From Leptolyngbya sp. Heron Island J (GTDB taxonomy: Bacteria > Cyanobacteriota > Cyanobacteriia > Phormidesmidales > Phormidesmidaceae), in NCBI RefSeq assembly GCF_000482245.1, contig NZ_AWNH01000115.1, positions 186,001 through 250,000 on the forward strand: a DNA stretch of 64,000 nt. Direction: 5' to 3'. Below are positions 26,823-34,097 of the stretch, one piece after another; position 1 is the stretch's first letter; the number at the start of each line of letters is the position of its first letter. The translations under genes were made by a program, and so were the position numbers. The notes beneath the pieces were generated by a model that was not told the DNA's origin, made no database searches, and was given only the letters and a program-made list of their open reading frames with translations.

Positions 26823-28298
26823 ATGGTGATTCGAGACGACCATCGAAAGATTATTAAGCGTCTGATTATTCGTGGCAACTTACATTTGATCACCCCTACC
26901 TGTTTAGGCAGTGGCGATCAAGATAGCCTAACCGATATGGCGCTACTGCGGGATAGCATTACCGAGCGGGCTTTATTACCAGGCACATCTCTAGGCGGTG
27001 CCCTACGCAACTACCTTCAAGAACGTCTCTCTGGTTATGGTCAAGAACAGAAAGTGAAGCTGTTGACTCAACTCTTCGGTGGTAAACGAGGTGACGAAGA
27101 TGGAGAACAAAGTGCGTTAGTAATCCATGACTCTATCAGCCACGAACCTCCAAAAATAGAATTTCGTGATGGCGTCAAAATTGATAGCCGTACAGGTACC
27201 GCTGTTGATGGAGCAAAATACGACCTAGAGTTGGTTGCTGCTGGGACCATTTTCCCATTGATGATAGAGCTACTCGTCGAAGACGATGCCAATTTAGCTG
27301 AGCTTAAACAAGGGCTGGCGATCTCTTTACAAGGATTAGAAAACAGCGAAATTTCCCTTGGCATCAAAAAAACACGTGGCTTTGGCCAATGCAAAGTTAC
27401 CACTTGGCAAGTCGATGAATTTAACCTAACCAATCTTGATCATTTAAAGGATTGGCTCAACTACAACAATGAAGTCTCCATTATTCCAGATGTAAATCAA
27501 CCGCCCGATATTGCTACACAATTAGACGTAAGCAATTTAACTGACGAACGCAGTCAGTTTACCCTTAGCGCCACATTTGAACTACAAGGAGGGGGCCTAA
27601 TTCGGTCTGGACAAGATGCGATGGGTATTGTCCCTGACGTAGTGCATTTGACTGCCAAACAAGATAATGGGGAAGTGAAACCCATCATCTCTGGCACTAG
27701 CTGGACAGGGGTGTTGCGACATCGAGCTGAGCGGATCTTAAATACTTTGGAGAAAGGTCAGAACGGGACAGAACTCTTAGAGTGTATTTTTGGACAGGTA
27801 CCCGAAAAGCGTATTGATACAGCTCAAGAGAAACAAGCCAGAGCCAGCCGTTTGGTTGTCCATGAAAGTCCGATTCATGATTCAGCGTCTATGGTACAAA
27901 ATCGTATCGCCATTGATCGGTTTACAGGAGGTGCATTCGATGGGGCCTTGTTTGATGAACAGCCTGTATTTGGAGGTGAAGTCACGTTGAACTTGGAGTT
28001 ACGTAATCCTTATGATCGAGACAAGGATTTACAAAAGCAAGAGATAGGCTTACTCCTATTGTTACTAAAAGATCTTTGGACTGGCGATTTACCTATAGGT
28101 GGAACTAGCAGTATTGGTCGAGGAAGGCTACGAGGAAAGGATGCAACTATTACTCAGAAAGGTAGTGAGCTAAAGCAGTGGAAAATCATACAAGAATCTG
28201 GTCAACTTCAAGTCAGTAACCTACAAGATCCATCTCAAGAACAAGAAACAACCAGGCAAGAATTAGAAGACTTTGTCAGTGCCCTGAACGCTGCCTAG
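26823..28298 (+). CDS. Double Cas7 RAMP protein (Cas7-2x)
   Basis: About 491 residues from the ATG at 26823; the frame is open further upstream inside csx10, but AGGAG at about 26809 and the 4-base gap support this start. Two Cas7 modules are visible. The first has NLHLITPTCLGSGDQDSLTD, LLPGTSLGGALRNYL and KKTRGFGQCKVTTW. The second has SATFELQGGGLIRSGQDAMG, ISGTSWTGVLRHRAERIL and GGTSSIGRGRLRGKD. Each half carries VIHDSIS or VVHESPIHDS, followed by the RTGTAVDGAKYDLE or RFTGGAFDGALFDE segment, showing an internal duplication. Fused double Cas7 subunits are typical of the III-Dv/III-D2 group and provide backbone positions with RNA-cleaving Asp residues. Confidence 0.9.
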   Translation: MVIRDDHRKIIKRLIIRGNLHLITPTCLGSGDQDSLTDMALLRDSITERALLPGTSLGGALRNYLQERLSGYGQEQKVKLLTQLFGGKRGDEDGEQSALVIHDSISHEPPKIEFRDGVKIDSRTGTAVDGAKYDLELVAAGTIFPLMIELLVEDDANLAELKQGLAISLQGLENSEISLGIKKTRGFGQCKVTTWQVDEFNLTNLDHLKDWLNYNNEVSIIPDVNQPPDIATQLDVSNLTDERSQFTLSATFELQGGGLIRSGQDAMGIVPDVVHLTAKQDNGEVKPIISGTSWTGVLRHRAERILNTLEKGQNGTELLECIFGQVPEKRIDTAQEKQARASRLVVHESPIHDSASMVQNRIAIDRFTGGAFDGALFDEQPVFGGEVTLNLELRNPYDRDKDLQKQEIGLLLLLLKDLWTGDLPIGGTSSIGRGRLRGKDATITQKGSELKQWKIIQESGQLQVSNLQDPSQEQETTRQELEDFVSALNAA

Positions 28299-28348
28299 AG
28301 AAAACACGATCAGTGAGTGTACTTATGAAATAAGTGAGAGGCATATTA

Positions 28349-28918
28349 ATGAATCAACCAGACTGTAAAATAGCTTCAATCAAAGATCTGGAGAATCTAC
28401 CACAATGGCTCGTAGCTAAGGCTAAACACTACAAGCTCAAGTATCTGCTAGCCCATGCAGAAGATGGCGTAATCTGGGGAAGATTTGATGAGGAAAGTCT
28501 GATTACTGCCGATCAGGTCTTTACAGATCTATCTCAAAAATTACCCACATTAAGATTGTCTACGCTTCAGCGCTGTCGAGCGTTTAGTCAAGCAGGCGAA
28601 TTACTTTTATGGAAATCTCGTAGTGACTGGAAATATTGTTTTACCGGCAATCTAGATGGTGATTATATTTCGGAAAAACAGATGCTTTGGGGTACTCAAA
28701 AAGTTGAAGAAGTTGAAGAAAAAGACGGTTTCACCTTGGTGAAAGACGGCTCGGAAGGATTACGTCATGCAGTGCCTTGTGTAGACATTCCTTTTTCAAA
28801 CGATCGTAAAAAGCTTAAACGGCCCCTAAGGCTAGAAGTTCATCACTACATTGACTATGACGAAGATGGTTTAGCTCGAATTAATCGTAGCCGTCTTGTT
28901 GATTTGACAACTGTTTAA
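28349..28918 (+). CDS. csx19: Csx19, TIGR03984 family CRISPR-associated protein
   Basis: A 189-residue protein from the ATG at 28349, which has GAGAGG seven bases upstream; a GTG at 28334 is also in frame. Family features: WLVAKAKHYKLKYLLAHAED (about 18-37), VIWGRFDEESLITADQVF (about 39), QRCRAFSQAGELLLWKSRSD (about 73-92) and the late RLEVHHYIDYDEDGLARINR SRL block. Csx19 is a non-RAMP subunit found in type III-D loci of the cyanobacterial kind and is part of the III-Dv complex. It has no known catalytic activity. It sits between the two large Cas7 genes, as in related loci. Confidence 0.9.
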   Translation: MNQPDCKIASIKDLENLPQWLVAKAKHYKLKYLLAHAEDGVIWGRFDEESLITADQVFTDLSQKLPTLRLSTLQRCRAFSQAGELLLWKSRSDWKYCFTGNLDGDYISEKQMLWGTQKVEEVEEKDGFTLVKDGSEGLRHAVPCVDIPFSNDRKKLKRPLRLEVHHYIDYDEDGLARINRSRLVDLTTV

Positions 28919-28931
28919 CGAGAATTAATAA

Positions 28932-31244
28932 ATGTATCCAAAACATATCTCTAAAGTCTCTGAAACTGCTCAAATACAAAGAGAAAAAGTTGGTGAAATT
29001 TCTATTTCACGAAAAGCTGTTGCAGCATATAACTTTGTGGAGCTTCCAGACAAAGTCGTTAGTGCTGAAGCCGATGTCATCTCAAAGCCTCAGAATCAAT
29101 ATCATTCTGACCTTCACTCAGGCTGTATCGACTGTACCTTGACTACAGCTTCGCCTTTATACATTCGCACTGGTTTAAATTTAGAAGAGTTTCAGCAAGA
29201 GAAAGAGGCTAAAGATTTACCTGGCTTCTATTACACCGATCCTGACACTCAAAAACCTGTACTACCAGGCAGCAGTCTAAGAGGCATAATGAGATCGCTG
29301 ATAGAAATCGTTAGTTTTTCCAAATTTTCCAAGGTTTCCGAGCAGCAGCGCTTCTTTTTTCGAGCTGTAGCAGCATTCAATGACGATCCTACGAGTAGTC
29401 TCTACAAAAATAAATTAAGTTCTAAGAATGTAAAAGCTGGATATCTAAGACATGAGAATGGGCAATGGTTTATTCAACCAGCTAGACTCATTGGAGATCA
29501 GACATTTGTTCGTATTGAGGATAAAAATATCAACTTACCTGGCTTCATCTCAATGAATGATCCTGCATACAAGCCACAATATTTTTCTAACATTAGTTTT
29601 TCTGTAGACGAAGGCAAAAAAAAGGCTACCGAGTTGAGTGCGAATCCTAATGAATTAGATTATGTAGGGACTTTGGTTACCAGCGGTAACATGAAAGAAA
29701 CAGGCGATCAGTCCTCTGGTAAGACTGATCGCAAGTATCACTACTTAATCCAGCAACCAGATTCAAAACCTCAACGCTTGAAAATTAGTGATATTGCCAT
29801 TAGAGATTACAGAAATTCACTCACTACTTTTCAGAAGTATGGCAGTAATCAAAAGGATGAAAATACAGATTCTCCGTTTAGTGAAAAAGATGGCTTTCTA
29901 AAGAAAGGACGTTGTGTTTTTTACTGTGAACCATTGGAGGGAGAGGATGTAACCTTATTTGGGCAAAGCCCTAATTTTAGAATTGCTTACTCCTTTAAAG
30001 AGTCTGGAGAATCTGCTTCTGCCGCTGATTTCGTTCCGGAAAAGCTTAAAAGTTCAGATGTCGTTGAAGTAGATATTGCTGAATCAATCTTTGGTTATGT
30101 TCGAAACAAGAAAACAAGCTGTTCTGATGAACAACAGGCACGTGCAGGCAAAGTTTTCTTCTCAGATGGCATTTGTCAAGAAGAGAATATAGAAGATATT
30201 TTCATGGTAAATAAAGCTGGAGAAGTTCCAAGAATCCTTGCCAGCCCAAAACCAACTACTTTTCAGCATTATCTTGTACAAACTAGTTCTGAAAAGAAAA
30301 AACTAAAACACTATGCCAGTATGCCTGAAAAAGATACTGTAATTCGGGGGCACAAACTATATTGGCACAAAGGTGAAGCTCCTGATATATGGCATCCAGA
30401 TTCAAAGAATGCGTCAGAAACCCAAATTACGCGCATTCGACCTATAAAACCCAACAAGGTCTTCACATTCAAGATCGACTTTGAAAATCTAAGTTCTGTA
30501 GAGTTGGGAGCATTGTTATGGATTTTAGATGTTGCTCAGCAAGACCAATATCGTCTATCCCTTGGCATGGGAAAACCCTTGGGGATGGGAGCAGTTAAAC
30601 TTACTCATGAAGTATATCTTTGCGATCGCGCCAAAATCGAAAAATCTCAATCTCGATATACATCATTATTTGAAGATAACGGTGGATGGTTCTCCGGCTA
30701 TAGTAACGTTCTTGGTCAATCAGATTTAGATGAACATACTCAAGCCTTTGAGAAACATGTGCTAAGAGCGCTTGAACAATCTGATAAATGGCAAAAGTTG
30801 AGTCAACTACGTCGCATCAAAATGCTTCTAACCATGTTGGAGTGGAAAGAAACTTTATCTGAGGATGAAGAGAATCAAAAACGGTATATGGAAATTGAGC
30901 GTGATAGTAAAGAGAGTCATATTATCGTTAATTCTCCAAAACCAAATGATGCAAAAATCAACGAGTATAGTGAACGCCCGATACTGCCAAATCCACTCCA
31001 AGTGGCTGGAGAAGTAACAAGACCTAAAACTTTTACAGAGGGAATGAAACTGGAAGCTAGAGTGTTAGAAAAAAAGAAAAAGGGAAGTAAGGTTAAATAC
31101 GAAATTTTCAATGAACATTATAATGAGGGAGAGAAAAAGTCTTTTAGCAAAATTCCAGATGAAGGGATGGTAATAGTTGAAATCAGGTCCTTGAAAGAAG
31201 ATGGCAGCATTAATCACGTTAAGTTTGTCAGGACTATTGAATAG
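28932..31244 (+). CDS. Large Cas7-insertion RAMP protein, TIGR03986 family
   Basis: A 770-residue RAMP protein. The Cas7 motifs are spread out: HSGCIDCTLTTASPLYIRTG (about 57-76), LPGSSLRGIMRSLIEIVSFS (about 113-132), a segment with AESIFGYVRNKKTS and ARAGKVFFSDG (about 380-415), and LGMGKPLGMGAVKLTHEVYL (about 545-564), the glycine-rich loop. Long insertions between them explain the size, as in the Cas7-insertion subunit of III-Dv. The last 70 residues (LEARVLEKKKKGSKVKYEIF) look like a small beta-barrel, possibly RNA-binding. Base composition is clearly AT-rich compared with chromosomal neighbours. It is the last gene of the effector operon. Confidence 0.9.
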   Translation: MYPKHISKVSETAQIQREKVGEISISRKAVAAYNFVELPDKVVSAEADVISKPQNQYHSDLHSGCIDCTLTTASPLYIRTGLNLEEFQQEKEAKDLPGFYYTDPDTQKPVLPGSSLRGIMRSLIEIVSFSKFSKVSEQQRFFFRAVAAFNDDPTSSLYKNKLSSKNVKAGYLRHENGQWFIQPARLIGDQTFVRIEDKNINLPGFISMNDPAYKPQYFSNISFSVDEGKKKATELSANPNELDYVGTLVTSGNMKETGDQSSGKTDRKYHYLIQQPDSKPQRLKISDIAIRDYRNSLTTFQKYGSNQKDENTDSPFSEKDGFLKKGRCVFYCEPLEGEDVTLFGQSPNFRIAYSFKESGESASAADFVPEKLKSSDVVEVDIAESIFGYVRNKKTSCSDEQQARAGKVFFSDGICQEENIEDIFMVNKAGEVPRILASPKPTTFQHYLVQTSSEKKKLKHYASMPEKDTVIRGHKLYWHKGEAPDIWHPDSKNASETQITRIRPIKPNKVFTFKIDFENLSSVELGALLWILDVAQQDQYRLSLGMGKPLGMGAVKLTHEVYLCDRAKIEKSQSRYTSLFEDNGGWFSGYSNVLGQSDLDEHTQAFEKHVLRALEQSDKWQKLSQLRRIKMLLTMLEWKETLSEDEENQKRYMEIERDSKESHIIVNSPKPNDAKINEYSERPILPNPLQVAGEVTRPKTFTEGMKLEARVLEKKKKGSKVKYEIFNEHYNEGEKKSFSKIPDEGMVIVEIRSLKEDGSINHVKFVRTIE

Positions 31245-31312
31245 CTACTTATCCTAGTGCCTGCGTTTGTGAGAGCAATATTGCTTAATAGCCTTAAACT
31301 CACTATAACGAT

Positions 31313-31571
31313 ATGAAAGGTAGTCGTTTTTTAGAAAAAGCTAATGATCCTGGCCAAAACTGGGTGATGTATTTCCTGGTCGGTATTTTGGGCTTGGGCA
31401 TCCTAGGCGATGGTATCCAGCTTGATTCTAGAAGACCTGGCTAGCTGGTTAGCGCAACAAATCGGTTTGCCAAAGTTGTTGGTGCAATGGGTAATGGTGG
31501 TCGCGATCGCAATCGAAACACTAGCAAAACAAGTATCCTGGCTCGAACACCAACCTCTGCCGCTGCAGTAA
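31313..31571 (+). pseudogene. Frameshifted small membrane protein gene
   Basis: From the ATG at 31313 the first frame reads MKGSRFLEKANDPGQ, then NWVMYFLVGILGLGILGDG, then hits TAG after 43 residues. Shifting by one base near 31410 gives a good continuation: VSSLILEDLASWLAQQIGLP, KLLVQWVMVVAIAIETLA, ending at TAA 31569-31571. The joined product would be about 86 residues with two membrane helices. It lies between the large Cas7 gene and the membrane CARF gene. I do not recognise the family. It is most likely a decayed CRISPR accessory gene, but a sequencing indel or programmed frameshift cannot be excluded. Confidence 0.5.
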
Positions 31572-31586
31572 TGCTTAGGAAGCCCT

Positions 31587-32300
31587 TTAGCGCTTCGCTG
31601 ATTTCACACTGGATCTAAGAGCAATCTCGATGGGTGTCATGGACTCGTTCGAACAATTGGGATTGACTGGCGTATATTGCAAAGGAGCCTTCGGTGAGAG
31701 GCTAGCCAGCACCATACCGACCGAACCATGAGCCGTCATGCCAGTATAGTCAGCCATAACCTGCTGTGGCGTCCAGCCAGTGGGTAGCTGGCCATAAATA
31801 CGGCGAATATGTTGAAAAAACTCCATCGGGTCATAGATATCATTCACATGAATCAGTTTGAAACTAATGCGATTACCAGAATACGTATCAGCAATTGCAA
31901 CTGCCATGGCTTTAGTTTGGTCTGAATGCAGCAGCCAACAACGCTCTAAGCGATCAGCATGATGCTGGATAGCAACGCGACAAGGTTCTTCGCGACTAAC
32001 CAGCAAAATCAAACCACGATGCTTGATAGGGGTGCGAGCATCAGCCAGCGTCTCAGGCTCTAGTTGTTTTAGACCTCTAGCAAATAACAGCACCGACAAG
32101 AGAAATATTAACAGGGAACCGATCGCCAACTGGATGGCGGCGGCTAACGCATTCTTATCGTTAAGGTCAGTAACCAGGGAAAACAAAACCTCCCAAACAG
32201 CACTTCCCAACACCGCTAGAAAAATAGACCCAATTAGAAAGGGTAACAAGGTTTCAGGATTAAAGAAAATAGACGCAGCTTTGGAAAAGGGCGATCGCAT
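31587..32300 (-). CDS. Two-TM CARF-domain membrane protein (candidate Cam1-like effector)
   Basis: A 237-residue protein. Two hydrophobic helices (about 18-43 and 51-75) are followed by a short basic loop and a Rossmann-like domain (94-215). HRGLILLVSREEP is the first strand, CWLLHSDQT the second, and ADYTGMTAHGSVGMVLAS (183-200) matches the position of the CARF D-x-TGGTK ligand loop, with changed residues. Cam1, a known effector of this type, has a membrane helix and a CARF domain and depolarises the membrane on binding cyclic tetra-adenylate. A two-helix version may form a different pore. It is transcribed against the effector operon, with a perfect palindrome 39-64 bases upstream. The CARF call is by pattern only. 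Confidence 0.7.
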   Translation of the reverse strand: MRSPFSKAASIFFNPETLLPFLIGSIFLAVLGSAVWEVLFSLVTDLNDKNALAAAIQLAIGSLLIFLLSVLLFARGLKQLEPETLADARTPIKHRGLILLVSREEPCRVAIQHHADRLERCWLLHSDQTKAMAVAIADTYSGNRISFKLIHVNDIYDPMEFFQHIRRIYGQLPTGWTPQQVMADYTGMTAHGSVGMVLASLSPKAPLQYTPVNPNCSNESMTPIEIALRSSVKSAKR

Positions 32301-32338
32301 AGAATTTTCTGATCAAACGATATACCCAGTCTACTCTT

Positions 32339-32364
32339 AGCTTGGAAGACCCCTCTTCCAAGCT
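32339..32364. promoter_or_regulatory. Perfect 11-base inverted repeat, candidate operator
   Basis: AGCTTGGAAGA (32339-32349) and TCTTCCAAGCT (32354-32364) pair perfectly around CCCC. The inner 14 bases equal the palindrome upstream of the WYL regulator at 20468-20481. It sits upstream of the membrane CARF gene and before the reverse transcriptase remnant. No T tract follows, so an operator is more likely than a terminator. Confidence 0.45.
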
Positions 32365-32417
32365 GATGGCTTAATAGAGGAGAGTAGATAAAACGATGCC
32401 ATGGTAGATCGGCTGTG

Positions 32418-32660
32418 TATCTGGATGATTTTGATGAGACGCTATAGGAAACTCGGTTTAAGCTGGTGCGGTTTGCCGATGATTTTGTGGTGATGGGGCG
32501 TTCTCAGCGGCAGGTGGAGCAGGCTCAAGGGCAGGTGGCTAAACTACTGGATGCGATCGGGTTACAGCTCCATCCAGAGAAAACCAAAATCACGAATTTT
32601 GATCGAGGCTTTCGCTTTTTAGGTCATACCTTTGTCAAAAACCTTAGACAAAAACGGTAG
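32418..32660 (+). pseudogene. Reverse transcriptase remnant of an RT-Cas1 fusion
   Basis: Frame reading from 32418 gives YLDDFDETL, an in-frame TAG at 32445-32447, then ETRFKLVRFADDFVVMGRSQ with the RT catalytic FADD motif, then LLDAIGLQLHPEKTKITNFD and RGFRFLGHTFVKNLRQK, and a stop at 32658-32660. This corresponds to the last part of the RT palm and the start of the thumb. The fingers and first palm motifs are missing upstream. The cas1 frame opens immediately after (TVEVPIREVERILVF) with a shift of one position. RT-Cas1 fusions acquire spacers from RNA in type III systems; this one cannot make a functional RT. Confidence 0.85.
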
Positions 32661-32692
32661 AAGTACCCATTCGGGAGGTAGAACGGATTTTA

Positions 32693-33574
32693 GTGTTTGG
32701 TAATTGTCAGCTGACTACCCAGGTAATTTCGGTGTGTTTGGAACAGCGGATTACGGTGGTCTACTTGACCCAGATGGGGGATTATAAGGGCCATTTGTGG
32801 AGTGCTGAGGCGGCAGGGATGCAGGCGGTGATGGCGCAGTTTGAGCGGCAGCAAGATCCGGTATTTTGTCTGGAGACGGCCCGTGCCATTGTCACTGGCA
32901 AGGTACAAAATTCCAGACAATTGTTGTTACGGTTGAATCGCAAGCGAAAAATAGACATCGTTGCGGAGATAATTCAAGGGCTAAATAATGACCTGGAAGC
33001 GGTGGCCATCGCAAATGAAATCAATGGGTTGCGCGGGCATGAAGGTGCAGCTGCCGCGCGATATTTTAAGGCATTGGGCCAGCTGATTGTGAATCCAGGG
33101 TTTGGGTTTAAGGGGCGTCATCGTCGGCCACCGATAGATCCGACGAATTCGTTGTTAAGCTTTGGCTATACGCTGCTGCATAATTATATTTTGAGTTTGA
33201 TTTTGGCGGAAGGGTTAACTCCGTATTTGGGGAATTTGCACGGGTCTGAACGCAAGCAAACGTTTTTGGCATTTGATTTGATCGAGGAGTTTCGGTCTGT
33301 CATTGTAGATGCCCTTGTCATTCGGTTAATTAATCGAAAATCGATTAGCCCGACGGACTTTACTTGGCCCAATCAGCAAGGGGGCGTTTACTTACAGGGA
33401 ACAGCTCGAAAGTTATTTTTACAGCGTTTTGAGGATCGACTGAGTCAGCCTGTCTTGCATGAAGATGTTGTAGATATGGTGTCTTATCGGCGGGTGATAC
33501 AGCTTCAGGTGAGGCGATATAAACAAGCTGTTTTGAATAATACAAGCTATGGCGTTTATCGTAGGCCAAATTGA
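32693..33574 (+). CDS. cas1: Cas1, N-terminally truncated (from a former RT-Cas1)
   Basis: The catalytic domain of the Cas1 integrase is complete: GLRGHEGAAAARYFKAL (catalytic Glu 117), LLHNYILSLILAEGLTPYLG, NLHG (His 183) and FDLIEEFRSVIVDALVIRLI (Asp 195). The N-terminal beta domain is shortened. The Cas1 frame opens at 32648 after a stop and begins VEVPIREVERILVFGNCQLT, so about 25 usual leading residues are gone. The first possible start is the GTG at 32693; GGGAGG at 32673-32678 is 14 bases away, longer than ideal. Whether a stable Cas1 is made is uncertain. The stop overlaps the cas2 start (TGATG). Confidence 0.7.
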   Translation: MFGNCQLTTQVISVCLEQRITVVYLTQMGDYKGHLWSAEAAGMQAVMAQFERQQDPVFCLETARAIVTGKVQNSRQLLLRLNRKRKIDIVAEIIQGLNNDLEAVAIANEINGLRGHEGAAAARYFKALGQLIVNPGFGFKGRHRRPPIDPTNSLLSFGYTLLHNYILSLILAEGLTPYLGNLHGSERKQTFLAFDLIEEFRSVIVDALVIRLINRKSISPTDFTWPNQQGGVYLQGTARKLFLQRFEDRLSQPVLHEDVVDMVSYRRVIQLQVRRYKQAVLNNTSYGVYRRPN

Positions 33575-33849
33575 TGTTAGTGCTGGTGGTATATGACATT
33601 CCTGATGATAAGCGGCGAACTAAGCTGGCTGCGTTTTTGGAGGGCTATGGTCGTAGGGTGCAGTACAGTGTATTTGAATGTTTTTTGACGCTTCGAGAAA
33701 TGGAGGGATTACATCAGGCGATAGAATGGCGGGTCAATGCAGATGAGGATGATGTTAGGTTGTATTGGATTGCTAAGGATGCGTTACCTAGGACGTTGAC
33801 TATTGGGAGTTCACCGCCTGAGCCACTGCCCAGTGCGTATATTATCTAA
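33574..33849 (+). CDS. cas2: Cas2
   Basis: The Cas1 partner in spacer integration, 91 residues from the ATG at 33574. Motifs: MLVLVVYDIPDDKRRTKLAA (beta 1 with the conserved Asp), FLEGYGRRVQYSVFECFLTL, and VRLYWIAKDALPRT. It is intact and of standard length. The ATG overlaps the cas1 TGA, so translation depends on cas1 translation. It lies directly before the leader and array. Confidence 0.95.
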   Translation: MLVLVVYDIPDDKRRTKLAAFLEGYGRRVQYSVFECFLTLREMEGLHQAIEWRVNADEDDVRLYWIAKDALPRTLTIGSSPPEPLPSAYII

Positions 33850-34097
33850 ATGTTAAATTTCGGCTAGTGGCTTTTTTGTACGTTATTATGTTGCCTATAT
33901 GGGCCACGGGCCACTTCAGGTTGGACCTTGAAAACCTTATAGTTTCGTTGTGAAGTGGCGGGACCTTATTTCGTCAGGGTTTCGCTAGGCAATAATTGGG
34001 CTTCATGCTTTTTTTGAGTGTGGTTTAAGCTGTAGATTTCTGAAGTGGCGTTTTGCTATATTGGAATGACCGGCTGGCAAAGGCTCTGAAAAAGTGC
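33850..34097 (+). promoter_or_regulatory. CRISPR leader with repeated TGAAGTGGCG motif
   Basis: The region between cas2 and the first repeat is about 248 bases, AT-rich and without an ORF. TGAAGTGGCG occurs at 33951-33960 and 34041-34050, exactly 90 bases apart, and GCCACTTCA, the inverse of its first nine bases, at 33910-33918. The leader is placed here because the opposite end of the array holds the degenerate repeats. It should contain the array promoter and sites for integration. Confidence 0.6.

Noticed and set aside
32418-32660. A retron or group II intron reverse transcriptase.
   Set aside because: The sequence continues directly into cas1 coding sequence, as in RT-Cas1 fusions, and no intron RNA or msr/msd element was seen.
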